Assembly (NCBI GenBank): GCA_965277595.1
Contig: CBDIDH010000001.1
Coordinates: forward strand, 2,232,001 to 2,296,000
Source of the DNA: CBDIDH01 sp965277595
GTDB taxonomy: Bacteria; Planctomycetota; Planctomycetia; Isosphaerales; Isosphaeraceae
Direction: 5' to 3'
DNA: 64,000 nt
Below are positions 40,122-50,142 of the stretch, in pieces. Made by a program: the position numbers and the translations under genes. A model generated the notes under the pieces. It had not been told where the DNA came from. It was given only the letters and a program-made list of their open reading frames with translations, and did no database searches. The number at the start of each line of letters is the position of its first letter. The stretch's first letter is position 1.

Positions 40122-41348
40122 ATGCTTTCGAAGGGCCTCGCCGCGACACTCCTGGCGCGCTCGGCGCTGGGACAACTGGGCGCGAGGCGCCGAAGGCGTC
40201 CGACCTCGCGAAGCGCCTGGGAACGCTGGGCGAGCGAACCGAGGAGCCTCGTCCTGCTCATTTTGTTTTCCGTCCTCTTTATTGGCGGCGGCCGAAAGCT
40301 GCTCAAGGCGCTCCGCGCTCGACGGGCCGTCGAACGCCTCGGCGAGCCGAAAGTCACGCCGGAAGACATCATCAGCGCGGCCGGGCACGGTCGCGACGGC
40401 TCGATGGAATTGTTCCGCATTCTCGGCACGGGCGAGACTGAAGCCCAGCGCCTTGCCGCCGGGCAAGCCTTGGCCTGGCTCTGGTCGCGCGATGAACTCA
40501 TTGCCGAGGAAGAAAAAGCCCTCGCGCGACGCGGTTTTCAGGTCACCTGGAAGGCCCGGCGCCGCTATCCCCGGGACCTTCAAACGCCGATTCCGATCGT
40601 TATCGCGTATGGCCTGCCATTTCTCAATGACGACGGGCCGGGGATTTCTCCCGCGAACCTCGAATGGTCGCACAAGATCGCCGGGGCCAGACGCGCTCGC
40701 CTCGAAGTCGATAGCCCCTGGATCGCCGGTCATCCCGTCGCGTCTTTCGAACTCATTCCCAACGACTTCGAGACCAACGGGCCGCATCGGCTCGTGCTTC
40801 AGGCCAGGGTCAGGACCGTCGGCCTGACCGAGTCCTGGGATCTTGAGCTTCCGCACATGCCCTTTTCGTTCGAGTTTGACCCCTTGCTCGCGGTTGATGC
40901 CCTCCTCGCCTCGCCCGACGAGGCCCGAGCCGCGACCTTCGCCGAATCCGTTCGACTCGTGCCTGTTGATGCGGATTTCCTGCCGATCAACGAAGGCTTG
41001 GCGATCCGAGGCATCCCTCGGCTAAATGTCCGCGAGCCTTTGCCGTGTGATCTGGCGCACGATCTTTCGATCGAGTTCGAAGGCATTCCCGGCCGGTTCG
41101 CGGCCGGTTCCATCACCGTCCAGGGGCAAGGTCAGGGGGGATGGGGCCAACCGTCTCGAACGCTCGAATTCCCGATCGGGCCAGTTGCGACGGTTCCCAC
41201 CGAGACGTTGGGAAACCCCGGGATCAAGCGAATCCGGGCCTGGCTCACGCCCGATCCCGATCGAGGTTGGGCCGATCCCGAAGTTCGATCGATCTGGCCC
41301 GGTCTCCTCGAAACGAACACGATCGAGGTGGAGGTTGTCCGCCGTTAA
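40122..41348 (+). CDS. Single-helix membrane protein, unknown function
   Basis: A 408-residue protein. A basic N-terminus (GARRRRRPTSRSAWERW) is followed by one membrane helix (about 42-58: LVLLILFSVLFIGGG). A helical segment of about 70 residues comes next, then a long beta-rich part with repeated strand patterns. No domain is recognised; it looks like an inward- or outward-facing anchored beta protein. The ATG at 40122 is preceded by GAGGATATTTCC. It follows the STN-like gene by 30 bases, so both may act together in the envelope. Its stop codon overlaps that of the convergent pdxA by four bases. Confidence 0.65.
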   Translation: MLSKGLAATLLARSALGQLGARRRRRPTSRSAWERWASEPRSLVLLILFSVLFIGGGRKLLKALRARRAVERLGEPKVTPEDIISAAGHGRDGSMELFRILGTGETEAQRLAAGQALAWLWSRDELIAEEEKALARRGFQVTWKARRRYPRDLQTPIPIVIAYGLPFLNDDGPGISPANLEWSHKIAGARRARLEVDSPWIAGHPVASFELIPNDFETNGPHRLVLQARVRTVGLTESWDLELPHMPFSFEFDPLLAVDALLASPDEARAATFAESVRLVPVDADFLPINEGLAIRGIPRLNVREPLPCDLAHDLSIEFEGIPGRFAAGSITVQGQGQGGWGQPSRTLEFPIGPVATVPTETLGNPGIKRIRAWLTPDPDRGWADPEVRSIWPGLLETNTIEVEVVRR

Positions 41349-42406
41349 CGGCTGGCGAGGGCCTCGGCCTCGCGGCGTCGACCGGCGACAAGCCGCGCGG
41401 CGACCCGAACGGCCTCGATCAGGCTCGACGTCTCGGCGGTTCCTCGCCAGGCGATGTCGTACGCCGTTCCGTGCGCCACGCTCGTTCGAACGATCGGCAG
41501 GCCGAGCGTGACGTTGACGGCCCGGTCAAAGCCGATCGTCTTAAGCGCGACGTGCCCCTGGTCATGATACATGGCGACAACCGCGTCAAACTCTCCGGCG
41601 ATCGCGCGCGCGAAGAGCGTGTCGGCGGCGATCGGACCGGTGACGTTCACTCCGGCCAGCCTGGCCCGAGCGACCGCCGGGTCGATGATCCGCCGTTCCT
41701 CGTCGCCAAAAAGGCCCCCTTCGCCCGCGTGCGGGTTGAGCGAGGCGACCGCGACCCGAATTGATCGGCCGTTTACCAGGGGCCGCATCGCGCGATCGGC
41801 CAGGAGGATTTTCGACTCGATCGCGTCGACGGTCAGCAGGTCGAAAACACGCCTGAGGGCAACGTGCAAGGTCGCGTGAACGACGCCGAGACCGGCGTCG
41901 GCGGCGCCGATGGGCGGCCCGAGGTAAAGCATCATCGCATGATCGACCACGCCGCAACGCTCGGCGAGGATCTCGGTATGACCGGGGTGGTTCACGCCCC
42001 CCGCGTGCAGGGCTTCCTTGTTAAGGGGAAGCGTCGTGATCGCGTCGACTCGACCGGCGAGGGCCAGGTCAACCGCCGTGACCAGGTAATCAAAGGCAGC
42101 GCGACCGGCTCTCGGATCAACCTTGCCCGGGGCGACGCTGGCGACGTCCACGGTGGTCGCCTCAAGGCAGGGGATCGATTGAGCCGTCGGCCGGGCGTCT
42201 TCCGGTCTCTTGATCTCCTGAACGGTCGCCCGGACATTCATGCAGGCGAGCGCACGTTCCAGGACCGACCGACTGCCGACCACGAAGGGGCGCGCCAGCG
42301 TTCTCAAGGGAGTATCGCCCCAGGCCCGAGCGATGACCTCGGGACCAACCCCGGCCACGTCCCCCATCGTCAGCGCCACGATCGGCCGATCATCTTTCAA
42401 GGTCAA
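41345..42406 (-). CDS. pdxA: 4-hydroxythreonine-4-phosphate dehydrogenase (PdxA)
   Basis: A 353-residue enzyme of vitamin B6 synthesis. It oxidises 4-phosphohydroxy-L-threonine with NAD(P)+ and releases 3-amino-1-hydroxyacetone phosphate for pyridoxine 5'-phosphate synthase. The N-terminal motif ALTMGDVAGVGPEVI, the substrate/metal region GVNHPGHTE and ASLNPHAGEGG and the C-terminal YHDQGHVALK are all family hallmarks with the metal-binding histidines in place. The start is a TTG at 42404-42406 with GGGGTAA upstream. Related proteins (PdxA2, DUF-type) act on other 4-phosphohydroxy acids, so a B6 role is very likely but not certain. Confidence 0.94.
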   Translation of the reverse strand: MTLKDDRPIVALTMGDVAGVGPEVIARAWGDTPLRTLARPFVVGSRSVLERALACMNVRATVQEIKRPEDARPTAQSIPCLEATTVDVASVAPGKVDPRAGRAAFDYLVTAVDLALAGRVDAITTLPLNKEALHAGGVNHPGHTEILAERCGVVDHAMMLYLGPPIGAADAGLGVVHATLHVALRRVFDLLTVDAIESKILLADRAMRPLVNGRSIRVAVASLNPHAGEGGLFGDEERRIIDPAVARARLAGVNVTGPIAADTLFARAIAGEFDAVVAMYHDQGHVALKTIGFDRAVNVTLGLPIVRTSVAHGTAYDIAWRGTAETSSLIEAVRVAARLVAGRRREAEALASR

Positions 42407-42436
42407 TGCGTTACCCCAGCAAAATTAGTAGGATCA

Positions 42437-42658
42437 CTAATGCGTCGCGATCGCCCGCGCGGGTTTTGTCTCGGGGGCCTGGTTGGTCGATTGGTCGGAC
42501 GTCCTGGTTGAGACCGGCACTTCCCGGGCGCCCTTCGGTTCGTCGCAACCCGCGAAGATGGTCAGAACCACGAGAACCGGGACAAGAGGGTCCAGGACGC
42601 CGACGTTCCGACGTCGACCCGGCCTCTGGCGCGACTGATTTTGCTGACCGATGTTCAT
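42437..42658 (-). CDS. Small lipoprotein
   Basis: A 73-residue protein with a hydrophobic helix (LDPLVPVLVVLTIFAGC) ending in a lipobox-type LTIFAGC at about 33-39, where the cysteine would be acylated. The mature part is short and polar (DEPKGAREVPVSTRTSDQ). An arginine/glutamine-rich N-terminus (QSRQRPGRRR) precedes the helix. No strong ribosome-binding site is visible before the ATG at 42656-42658. It lies 30 bases upstream of pdxA on the same strand and might be cotranscribed. Confidence 0.65.
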   Translation of the reverse strand: MNIGQQNQSRQRPGRRRNVGVLDPLVPVLVVLTIFAGCDEPKGAREVPVSTRTSDQSTNQAPETKPARAIATH

Positions 42659-42929
42659 TCGCGTATTATCCGCGTCAGCTTGGTTTGCTGTCGAGACCAC
42701 TCGTCGCGAAAGTCGACTTCGCCTCGATGCCCGCGAAGGTCTCCGTGACGTTGAGGGTGTCGAGAGGGGCGGTTTCGTCACATTCGATGATTTTCGGATT
42801 CCGGGGGAGTGACGACCCATTGTCACGGATTCAACGTGAGCATGACGAGGTTGCTCTCGGGAATCGCGTCTGGCAAGATTTCCAGCAACACCATTTTCGC
42901 GACTTCGGATCGTTTGTCTTGAGAAAACC

Positions 42930-44267
42930 ATGATCAAACAAGAGAGTTTCTGGATTGCAATTCTCTCCATTCTTGCCGCGATCGCGCCTGTGCGAGCGGC
43001 CGAGGAGGGACCGCCGCGAAAACCAATCTTTCGCGATTTCATGGGGATCTGCGGACACACGGTTACGTTTGATGCCCGACGTTATGCGACGACGTGCCGA
43101 TTGGTCCGCGATTATCATCCGCTCGACTGGGATACGGGCGACGATCCAAGCCTTCTCCCGAGGTTTCCCAGGGCCAGGAACGGAGTGGACTGGCAAGAGG
43201 TTTACGGAGGCTGGAAGGGGGTCGGCTTTGACACGGAGGTCAGCATCATGTTCGACAACCTCGCGGCGAAGTCGTGGAAGGAGCCCGCCAGGGACGCCTT
43301 GAACTATGGGCGAGCCTTTGCCAGGGCGTTTGGGCCAGGGTCGGCGCTGAAATTGGTCTCGTGCGTCGAGGTCGGCAATGAGCCGGGGCTGTACGGCGAT
43401 GCCACGTATCGAACAATCTTCACGAACATGGCCCGAGGCTTTCGCGAGGGCGATCACGCCTTGAAAGTCGGTCCCTGCGCGCTCAAGACGGGGCCGAGCG
43501 ATCGGTATGCGCGAAGCGTCTCGTGTCTCGAAGGCGTGTCCGATCTTTATGATTTTCTCAACATTCATACGTATGCTGAGATTCAAGGATACCCCACCTG
43601 GAAGCGGACCTATCCTGAAGATCCCGATGTCGACTTCCTACATTCCGTGCGTCGATTGGTCGACTGGCGTGATCAAAAGGCCCAAGGGAAAGAGGTACGC
43701 ATCACTGAATTCGGCTGGGATGCGTCGTCCAAACCGGCTCCGGCGTCGGGGACCTTTTCCCAATGGGTCGGTTCGACGGAGACGGAACAGGCTCGCTATC
43801 TGGTGCGGTCATTCCTCTTATTCTCGGCCATGGATGTGACGCGGGCGTATCTCTTTTTCTTTGACGACAAGGACGAGCCGCAAGTCCACGGATCGTCGGG
43901 CCTGACGCGAAACGGAAAACCGAAGGCCGCCTTTTACGCGGTGGCTCACCTGTTCAAGACTCTTGGCGAATACCGATTTCGCAAGGTCATCCTAAAAAAA
44001 TCGGGAGAAACGTTCGTTTATGAGTATGTTCACGGCGACGACCCAGATCGGCGAATCTGGGCGGTCTGGTCGCCAACCGGATCGAACCGGGAAGGAAAGG
44101 TCACGTTAAAACTTGATGGCTTCCACATTCTGAGCGTTGAGCAAATGCCATTGACGAAAGACGAGCCCCCCGCGGAGCGTTCCGAGATTCACGAAGGGGT
44201 CGTGACGGTCCACGTCGGCGAGAGTCCCGTCTTTCTTCTTGGAACGTTCAAGACCGAGCAACGTTGA
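42930..44267 (+). CDS. Exported glycoside hydrolase-like protein, clan A type
   Basis: A 445-residue secreted protein. The signal peptide (about 1-23) ends near VRAAE. The (beta/alpha)8 barrel shows two catalytic glutamates in typical positions: acid/base E151 in VEVGNEPG and nucleophile E260 in VRITEFGWD. A beta domain follows (about 360-445). The pattern fits clan GH-A enzymes of GH39/GH5-like families; the exact family and sugar cannot be told without a profile search. It opens the secreted catabolic block of the window. The start is the ATG at 42930. Confidence 0.8.
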   Translation: MIKQESFWIAILSILAAIAPVRAAEEGPPRKPIFRDFMGICGHTVTFDARRYATTCRLVRDYHPLDWDTGDDPSLLPRFPRARNGVDWQEVYGGWKGVGFDTEVSIMFDNLAAKSWKEPARDALNYGRAFARAFGPGSALKLVSCVEVGNEPGLYGDATYRTIFTNMARGFREGDHALKVGPCALKTGPSDRYARSVSCLEGVSDLYDFLNIHTYAEIQGYPTWKRTYPEDPDVDFLHSVRRLVDWRDQKAQGKEVRITEFGWDASSKPAPASGTFSQWVGSTETEQARYLVRSFLLFSAMDVTRAYLFFFDDKDEPQVHGSSGLTRNGKPKAAFYAVAHLFKTLGEYRFRKVILKKSGETFVYEYVHGDDPDRRIWAVWSPTGSNREGKVTLKLDGFHILSVEQMPLTKDEPPAERSEIHEGVVTVHVGESPVFLLGTFKTEQR

Positions 44268-44275
44268 CGGATCGA

Positions 44276-45307
44276 TCAGACGGGCGGCGGGTTACGTTCC
44301 GAGAATCCGCGCTGGTGCCAATACGGATACGCCAGGGGGGTGACGCTGGCGGCGTCGAGGCGGGCGACCTGTTCAGGGGTCAGGTTCCAGTCGACAGCGC
44401 CGAGGTTCTGACGAAGCTGGCTTTCGTCGCGAGCACCGATGATGACGTTCGCCACCCCTGGGCGTTGCAAGAGCCAGTTCAGGGCGATCTGTGGCACGGT
44501 CTTGCCCGTCTCGGCGGCGATGACGTCGATCGCATCGACAACCTTGTAGACAAGTTCATCAGAGACCTGGGGTCCGGCGTCGGTGGCAACCTTGCTGCGA
44601 AGGCGCGAGGTTTCCGGTAACGGCTGACCGCGCCGGACCTTGCCGGTGAGGCGACCCCAGCCGAGCGGGCTCCAGACCACGGCGCCGACTTCTTGATCGA
44701 GCGACAGGGGCATCAACTCCCATTCGTAATCGCGGCCGATCAGCGAGTAATACGCCTGATGCGCGACGTATCGGGCGAGTCCATACTTCTCGGAGATCGC
44801 CAGCGACTTCATGAGGTGCCAGCCGGAGAAGTTCGAGCAGCCGATGTAGCGAATTTTGCCGGCGCGGACGAGGTCGTCAAGGGTGCCGAGCACTTCCTCA
44901 ATCGGGGTCATCGCGTCAAAAGCGTGCAACTGGTAGAGGTCGATGTAATCGGTGCCGAGCCTGCGAAGGCTCCCCTCGACCGCCCGGGTGAGGTGATATC
45001 GCGACGAACCGACGTCGTTGGCCCCTTTGCCAAACCGAAAGGTGCCCTTGGTGGAGATGATCACCTGATCGCGACGACCCTTGATGGCCTGGCCAAGAAT
45101 TTCCTCGGCGGCGCCGGCGGAGTAGACATCGGCCGAGTCAAACATGGTGAGCCCGGCATCAAGGCAAATGTCGACGAGCCGGGTCGCCTCGGCGACGTCA
45201 CTGCTTCCCCATGCCTTGAAAAACTCGGTGCCGCCGCCGAAGGTGCCCGTTCCCAGGCTCAGAACGGGAACCTTGAACCCCGACCCGCCAACTTGCCTGA
45301 ATTCCAT
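44276..45307 (-). CDS. Aldo/keto reductase
   Basis: A 343-residue NADPH-dependent oxidoreductase. The catalytic tetrad of the family is in place: D57, Y62 (FDSADVYSAGAAE), K87 (IISTKGTF) and H128 (YQLHAFD). The cofactor tail-binding region reads ANVIIGARDESQL, as in the AKR11/YajO-like group. Such enzymes reduce sugar aldehydes and ketones. The ATG at 45305-45307 is used; the longer open frame adds eight unlikely residues. It lies convergent to the glycoside hydrolase gene with only eight bases between stops, and might take part in sugar catabolism (inference). Confidence 0.95.
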   Translation of the reverse strand: MEFRQVGGSGFKVPVLSLGTGTFGGGTEFFKAWGSSDVAEATRLVDICLDAGLTMFDSADVYSAGAAEEILGQAIKGRRDQVIISTKGTFRFGKGANDVGSSRYHLTRAVEGSLRRLGTDYIDLYQLHAFDAMTPIEEVLGTLDDLVRAGKIRYIGCSNFSGWHLMKSLAISEKYGLARYVAHQAYYSLIGRDYEWELMPLSLDQEVGAVVWSPLGWGRLTGKVRRGQPLPETSRLRSKVATDAGPQVSDELVYKVVDAIDVIAAETGKTVPQIALNWLLQRPGVANVIIGARDESQLRQNLGAVDWNLTPEQVARLDAASVTPLAYPYWHQRGFSERNPPPV

Positions 45308-45520
45308 GAGTTGTCTCTGCCCATTGTGCATCGTGGTTTCGAACGTCCCTTGATGAGAACGTTCGAATCGGTCTGGAACACGCCGCGTTCAGGATAACGT
45401 ATTTCCTTGAGAAATCCCCGAGCCTGGACCTTGCGTGGTCGGCCAATCACGCCCAAGATCGGAACCAGTCATCCCGCGACTCTGGTCTTGAGCCTGATCT
45501 TCCCGCAAATCGAGAGGATA

Positions 45521-46232
45521 ATGATGCCGATCGCCAGCTCCCAAGGATCGTCCGTTGCCCTACTGACTTTCGGTCTGGTTCTGAGCCTCGCTCAGATTTG
45601 CCGATCGGAGTCGCCCGCGTCGGGATTGGAAACCGCGATCAAAACGTCCGACCTCGATCGTCGCGGCAAATATCTCATGGGTTGACATTGATAAGAGTGG
45701 CGTCGCGGCCAACTTTGAGAACCAGAGCAAGCCGTATAATGTCCAGATGCTCTTCAAGACCGGCGGGGCGCTCGACCTAATGATCGGCGGTGATCTCGAA
45801 GCCGACCCGAGCCGAAGTCAACCCGCGCCAGGCGACCTGCGCCTTCTGGTCACGATGGTCAAGAATCAACCGATCGCCATGCTTTACCGGGCCGTTGTCC
45901 CAGGGACGACGATTCGGGTCCCCTTCAGTTCCCCGCGGCGGACCGTGACGATCGACCGCGTCGAGGACGTGACCAATCAGGTGAACCTTGCTTCAAAAGA
46001 TGGTATTTTTGAAGTCTCCATACCTTTGACAACGCTTGGCCTTAAACCGGCCTACGAACAGGTGCTTCGAGGAGACCTCGGCATCCTTCGGGGCAACGGT
46101 TTTCAGACCACTCAGCGCGTTTACTGGCAGAAAAAGGCCACCGGCCTGACGGCGGATGTTCCCAGCGAGGCCATGCTAACCCCCCACCTCTGGGCCACCT
46201 GGCGATTCAAGGCGCACGAGTCGAAGCCTTGA
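45521..46232 (+). pseudogene. Degenerate exported carbohydrate-binding (CBM9/DOMON-like) gene
   Basis: The ATG at 45521, with GAGAGG upstream, begins a signal peptide (SVALLTFGLVLSLAQICRS) and reads to LDRRGKYLMG, where a TGA at 45683-45685 stops it. One base out of frame the sequence continues as WVDIDKSGVAANFENQSKP and then FKTGGALDLMIGGDLEADP, ending MLTPHLWATWRFK at 46232. That C-terminal pattern is the one I associate with CBM9/DOMON-like beta sandwiches in planctomycete proteins. Compared with them a segment between SKPYNVQ and MLFKTGG also seems to be missing. A frameshift plus an internal deletion indicate a decayed gene. Confidence 0.55.
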
Positions 46233-46251
46233 ACTCTTAATAAAAAATGAC

Positions 46252-48708
46252 TTACTTTTCCGGCTGATCGCCCGTATCGATCCAACGTGCAAGGTCGTCG
46301 ACCGAAGGGCGATCGGCATCAACCCGAAAGGACTGCGTCGACTCGGCGAGTTGATAGGACTTCTCTGGCCAGGCGCGCGGAAACGATGCGTCGGCCTTGA
46401 AGATCCATAGCGGCGCCGGAGCAGCAAGCGCAGCCGCGGCTTTCAGGCCACCAAACTGGTCGAGGCCGGGCAGGTCGCCTTCGGCGGGGAAGGGAGTTTG
46501 GTCGGCCTTGAAATTATCGAGGTCGACGGCGGTCCGCGCCAGTCCCTCAAGCAAGGGGAGGGCCAGAAGAACCTGAAGACCCGATCGACCCTGACCAATA
46601 AGGCTTACCTCGCGCACGTCATCCCGCGACCGTACCCACGAGAGAACCGTGGCCAGATCTTGCATCTGATCGGCAGGCAAGGAACGATTGTAGGCGTCGA
46701 CATGAACAACCCGCGGGCGCTGAAGGGCGGGAGCGGAGGGGTCGACCGATTCGCCCCTGAAGAGAGGGTCAAAGCCAACAACACCTTGGCCAAGATCGAG
46801 GAGAGCACGGACCTGAGGCACGAATCGGCCCGAGGTTTCAACAAGTGCCCTCTTGCCAAGCGGATCGGCGAGAACCGTGACACGTCCGGTCGGTTTTGAT
46901 GGGATCAACCGAATGAGTGGGATGTTTTCACCAGTTTCCTTACGCCCCGCGAGAACATGCACCACGGTCACGCCATCATGACTTGAACGTCTTAGCTCGG
47001 TCTCATGAAGATTTGCCGGAGGCGGATTGACCAGACCGACGCGGATCGAGTGACTTGTTTTCAAATAAAAACGTGAAGCGTCCCAGGCGGAAACGGAGTC
47101 GGCCGGTGCAAGGTGTTCGATCCCCGTGCTCAAGGTTTGAATGAGATGATCTTCCAGCTCGGCGCTCGATTTCAAGGTTGGAGGCCTGGGGTTGGTCTCG
47201 TTGAACGTTTGAAGGTCGGCGGCCGATTCGACGAGGAGGTCCCCTTCGAGCGTCGTTGAGGTTTCGTCGAGGCCGAGGAGCCATTTCGAGAGAAATGGAT
47301 AAACGGCATTCCGGCTTGTCTTGTTGTAATTATGGGGAAAATCGAAAACATCGGCACTGACGCGGTCGGCGACGCCTGTAAGTTTGTAGACGTCAACAAG
47401 CGCGGGATAGGCTCGAATCATCGTCTTCGCTGTCCAGTCACCCGAGGCGCCTACAAGCTTGAGAGGACGCGGGGCCGCCAGCGCCGCGATCTCGACGTTA
47501 TCGGTGCCGATGCGAAGACCCGCGCAGTTCTCACAAAAACACCCTCCCTGAAAGGAATCGGAGACCATCACGACGGGTGCGGCGGCCTTGATGCGTGTAT
47601 CAATCGCCGTGATCAGGATTGTTTGCGTGGCCCCTCCAGATTCGCCCGTGCAACCGATCCGCGCGGGATCGACATCAGGCTGTGCGCTCAGCCAGTCGAG
47701 CGCTCGAATGCTATCCCAGGTCTGGAGTGTGACCAGGCTGAGGCCCGCTCGGCGAAGACGATCGTCGAGAAAGGCATGGCCGAAAGGTTTGCTATCGACA
47801 TAGCCAATCATGTCGTACATGAACACAATACAACCAAGCTTGGCCCATCGGGCGCAACGTTTTTGCGTATCTTCATTGATCCGGCCTTCCTTGGCGTGTC
47901 CGTGGGGGCTGAGAATGGCGGGGCGGCGGCCGGTCTTGCCGATCGGTCGATAGAGGTTGCCGCTGAGCAGAAAACCGGGGAGGGTTTCGAGGACCACCTT
48001 TTCAATCGTGTAGCCGTCGCGCTCGATCTTGCCAAAAACGCGGGGATTGAGCGGAGTTTTTGGAGGCGGCGGCCAGAGGCCCATCGTGACAAGGAGTTGC
48101 TCCCGGACAACCTTGGCGCGTTTTTCCCAATCGCTCGCCGTGGCGGGAGCCTTGAAATCCGCGCCTTCCTTGTTCGTCCGAGCCTGGGTCCGTCGCGGGT
48201 CGTCGGGGGGAGCGATCGACTCAATGCGCCCGCGAATCAGCTTGAGAACAGGATCGGGATTGTAGTCAGGTTGAGACGTGATGACGAGTAGAGCGGGGAC
48301 CGGTGGCGGCGGGAGGTCGGGATCATCGGCCTTCGCCTTCTTGGGCTGCGCGGGTTGAGAGGGCATGACGATCTTGAGCGGTTCGTCGCCCGAGACGTCG
48401 GCTTCGCTGAGGGTCTGCCAGCGGAGACTTGTGTCGTCGCCCTCGGTCTGTGATTTCAGTGAAAGCGTTGCGCCGTCGAGGTTCAAGGTCCATGACCTGC
48501 GGGCCTCGGTCCAGACCTTGACCGTATATTTTCCTTTCGGAAGCGCCAGGCCGTCGGATGCGAGGCGTGGGAAGTCGCTGGGAGTGAAGAGGCTCGTCTT
48601 TTCAGGATCGGCCTGCGCGAACGTTGAGAAGCATGTCGTGACGAGGAGAAGACTCAACGAAAACGGATTCTTAAAACGGAGTCGCCTGACGGTGACGGGT
48701 TGGGGCAT
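46252..48708 (-). CDS. Exported alpha/beta-hydrolase, acetyl xylan esterase-like
   Basis: An 818-residue secreted protein. The signal peptide is at about 1-33 (cleavage near AQADP). A beta-rich N-terminal part and a proline-rich spacer (PPPPVPALL) precede the alpha/beta-hydrolase core (about 200-490), with nucleophile S357 in GCTGESGGAT, the oxyanion region SPHGHAKEG and a late histidine in FPHNYNK. The motif QGGCFCENCAGLR is typical of planctomycete members. The last 300 residues form a second alpha/beta-hydrolase-like fold (GQGRSGLQVLL) that seems to lack a full triad. Deacetylation of polysaccharides is likely from family and context. The ATG at 48706-48708 has GGAG upstream. Confidence 0.82.
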   Translation of the reverse strand: MPQPVTVRRLRFKNPFSLSLLLVTTCFSTFAQADPEKTSLFTPSDFPRLASDGLALPKGKYTVKVWTEARRSWTLNLDGATLSLKSQTEGDDTSLRWQTLSEADVSGDEPLKIVMPSQPAQPKKAKADDPDLPPPPVPALLVITSQPDYNPDPVLKLIRGRIESIAPPDDPRRTQARTNKEGADFKAPATASDWEKRAKVVREQLLVTMGLWPPPPKTPLNPRVFGKIERDGYTIEKVVLETLPGFLLSGNLYRPIGKTGRRPAILSPHGHAKEGRINEDTQKRCARWAKLGCIVFMYDMIGYVDSKPFGHAFLDDRLRRAGLSLVTLQTWDSIRALDWLSAQPDVDPARIGCTGESGGATQTILITAIDTRIKAAAPVVMVSDSFQGGCFCENCAGLRIGTDNVEIAALAAPRPLKLVGASGDWTAKTMIRAYPALVDVYKLTGVADRVSADVFDFPHNYNKTSRNAVYPFLSKWLLGLDETSTTLEGDLLVESAADLQTFNETNPRPPTLKSSAELEDHLIQTLSTGIEHLAPADSVSAWDASRFYLKTSHSIRVGLVNPPPANLHETELRRSSHDGVTVVHVLAGRKETGENIPLIRLIPSKPTGRVTVLADPLGKRALVETSGRFVPQVRALLDLGQGVVGFDPLFRGESVDPSAPALQRPRVVHVDAYNRSLPADQMQDLATVLSWVRSRDDVREVSLIGQGRSGLQVLLALPLLEGLARTAVDLDNFKADQTPFPAEGDLPGLDQFGGLKAAAALAAPAPLWIFKADASFPRAWPEKSYQLAESTQSFRVDADRPSVDDLARWIDTGDQPEK

Positions 48709-48762
48709 TGTGGGCAACTCCAATAGGGTTTAAGTTTATCAAGGTTTTGAAACGATTTGATG

Positions 48763-50118
48763 TCAATCGCGTAAAAGGCGGTTGATCACATCAGTCAAGA
48801 CCGCCTCCACGCCGGGGGCCACGAGCGAGGCCTTGGGGCCTGTCTCGTAGCCCCCCTGGGAATAAGCGATGGCGGTGCCGATGTAGCCGGGAGCGTAATC
48901 GCCGTAGGCGGCAAGGGCGACGAAGAGGTCGGGACGTTGCTTCTGCGCGGCGAGTTGATATTCGACGAAGAGTTCGCCGGGCAAGTGCAGCACCCGCGCC
49001 TTGCCCAGGCGAAGGCATCCGACGTCAATCGTCCCGCCAGACCGACGGCGTCGGAGCCAGACCAGTTCGGCCGCCGCGGCGGCACGTTCGCGTGCCGGTT
49101 TCGTGGTGTTATTCAAGGTTGCGAGAATCAACGCCTCATCAAGGTGCGACGAGACCGGCAGGGCGACTGGAAGCGATTCCCAGGACACGTCGGGCGCCGT
49201 GACGGGAACCTTTTCGGTGGCTTCCCAGGAGCGTTTCATGCCGTCGGCCAAGCGGTCGGCCAGAACCTGACGATTGCCGGGTGATCCGTCGTTCCACTTG
49301 CCCGCGCCGATGTTTCCCCCCGCGCCATCGAAATGAATGTGCGGGATCTTGGTCTCCGACTGGCGGAGGTCGCGGGCGATGCCGGGAAAGTCGGGATTGG
49401 CGAGGCCGGTCCGATAGTAGCTCTGGGGGTGCGTGGCGTAATAAGTCAGGACAGCGACGGCGGTGTCGCCGTCCCAGAAGCTGATGGTCCGCAGCGCGGG
49501 GTCAATCGTTCCGGTGGGCTTGTCGCGAATTTCCGGGTCTTTGCAAGCGGTGTAACGGACGTGCTCCACCTTGCCGTCCGGGCCGAGAATCCGGCGGTTT
49601 GACGCGACCTTCTCGACGTCCGCGCGGCCCAGGCCGAGGTGACTGACCGGCCTGGCCTTTTCGAACGCGAGGCGAACCGCGGCGGCCGCGCGGTCGATGA
49701 CGGAACGCTCAAAAGGAGCGTCATAAACCTCTTGATTGATCCCCAAAGGGGCGAGAACGCGGTCAACCGAAAAATCGCAGGCTGGGGCGTCGTGTTGATG
49801 AAGCGTGTGGACGGCGACGCGGACCGGCCTTGTTCCGGCGGCTTTCGCGAGCGCCTCGCGGAAGTTGGTCTGCCCGTCGTTGCCAATCCCGATCCAGTCA
49901 ACGGCGCAGAGGACTATCGGCTCATTTTCGCCGATCAGGACGACGCCCCGGCAGGTCAACCGGCCGATCACACCTCGGGTCGGATCATACGCGAGCGGAC
50001 TGCCGATGGGCGGACTGGCGTCGACCTCGAAGACGCCCACCTTGACCGGCTCGGCGGCGCGACCGAGACTGGCCAGAAAACCGAGAAAAAGAAAGACCGC
50101 CATCGAAGGTCGAAGCAT
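48763..50118 (-). CDS. Exported neutral ceramidase-like alkaline hydrolase
   Basis: A 451-residue secreted protein related to the N-terminal domain of neutral/alkaline ceramidases. After a signal peptide (about 1-21) come KVGVFEVDASPPIG, the zinc-site region VAVHTLHQHDAP and TYYATHPQSYYR, and IHFDGAGGNIG. Bacterial homologues of this shorter type are often annotated as hypothetical; they may hydrolyse amides or esters. The start ATG at 50116-50118 has GGGAG eight bases upstream. It lies 25 bases after the large fusion gene on the same strand and 54 before the esterase gene, so the three probably form one operon. Confidence 0.82.
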   Translation of the reverse strand: MLRPSMAVFLFLGFLASLGRAAEPVKVGVFEVDASPPIGSPLAYDPTRGVIGRLTCRGVVLIGENEPIVLCAVDWIGIGNDGQTNFREALAKAAGTRPVRVAVHTLHQHDAPACDFSVDRVLAPLGINQEVYDAPFERSVIDRAAAAVRLAFEKARPVSHLGLGRADVEKVASNRRILGPDGKVEHVRYTACKDPEIRDKPTGTIDPALRTISFWDGDTAVAVLTYYATHPQSYYRTGLANPDFPGIARDLRQSETKIPHIHFDGAGGNIGAGKWNDGSPGNRQVLADRLADGMKRSWEATEKVPVTAPDVSWESLPVALPVSSHLDEALILATLNNTTKPARERAAAAAELVWLRRRRSGGTIDVGCLRLGKARVLHLPGELFVEYQLAAQKQRPDLFVALAAYGDYAPGYIGTAIAYSQGGYETGPKASLVAPGVEAVLTDVINRLLRD

Positions 50119-50142
50119 GAGTGTATCTCCCGGAATTTTATC

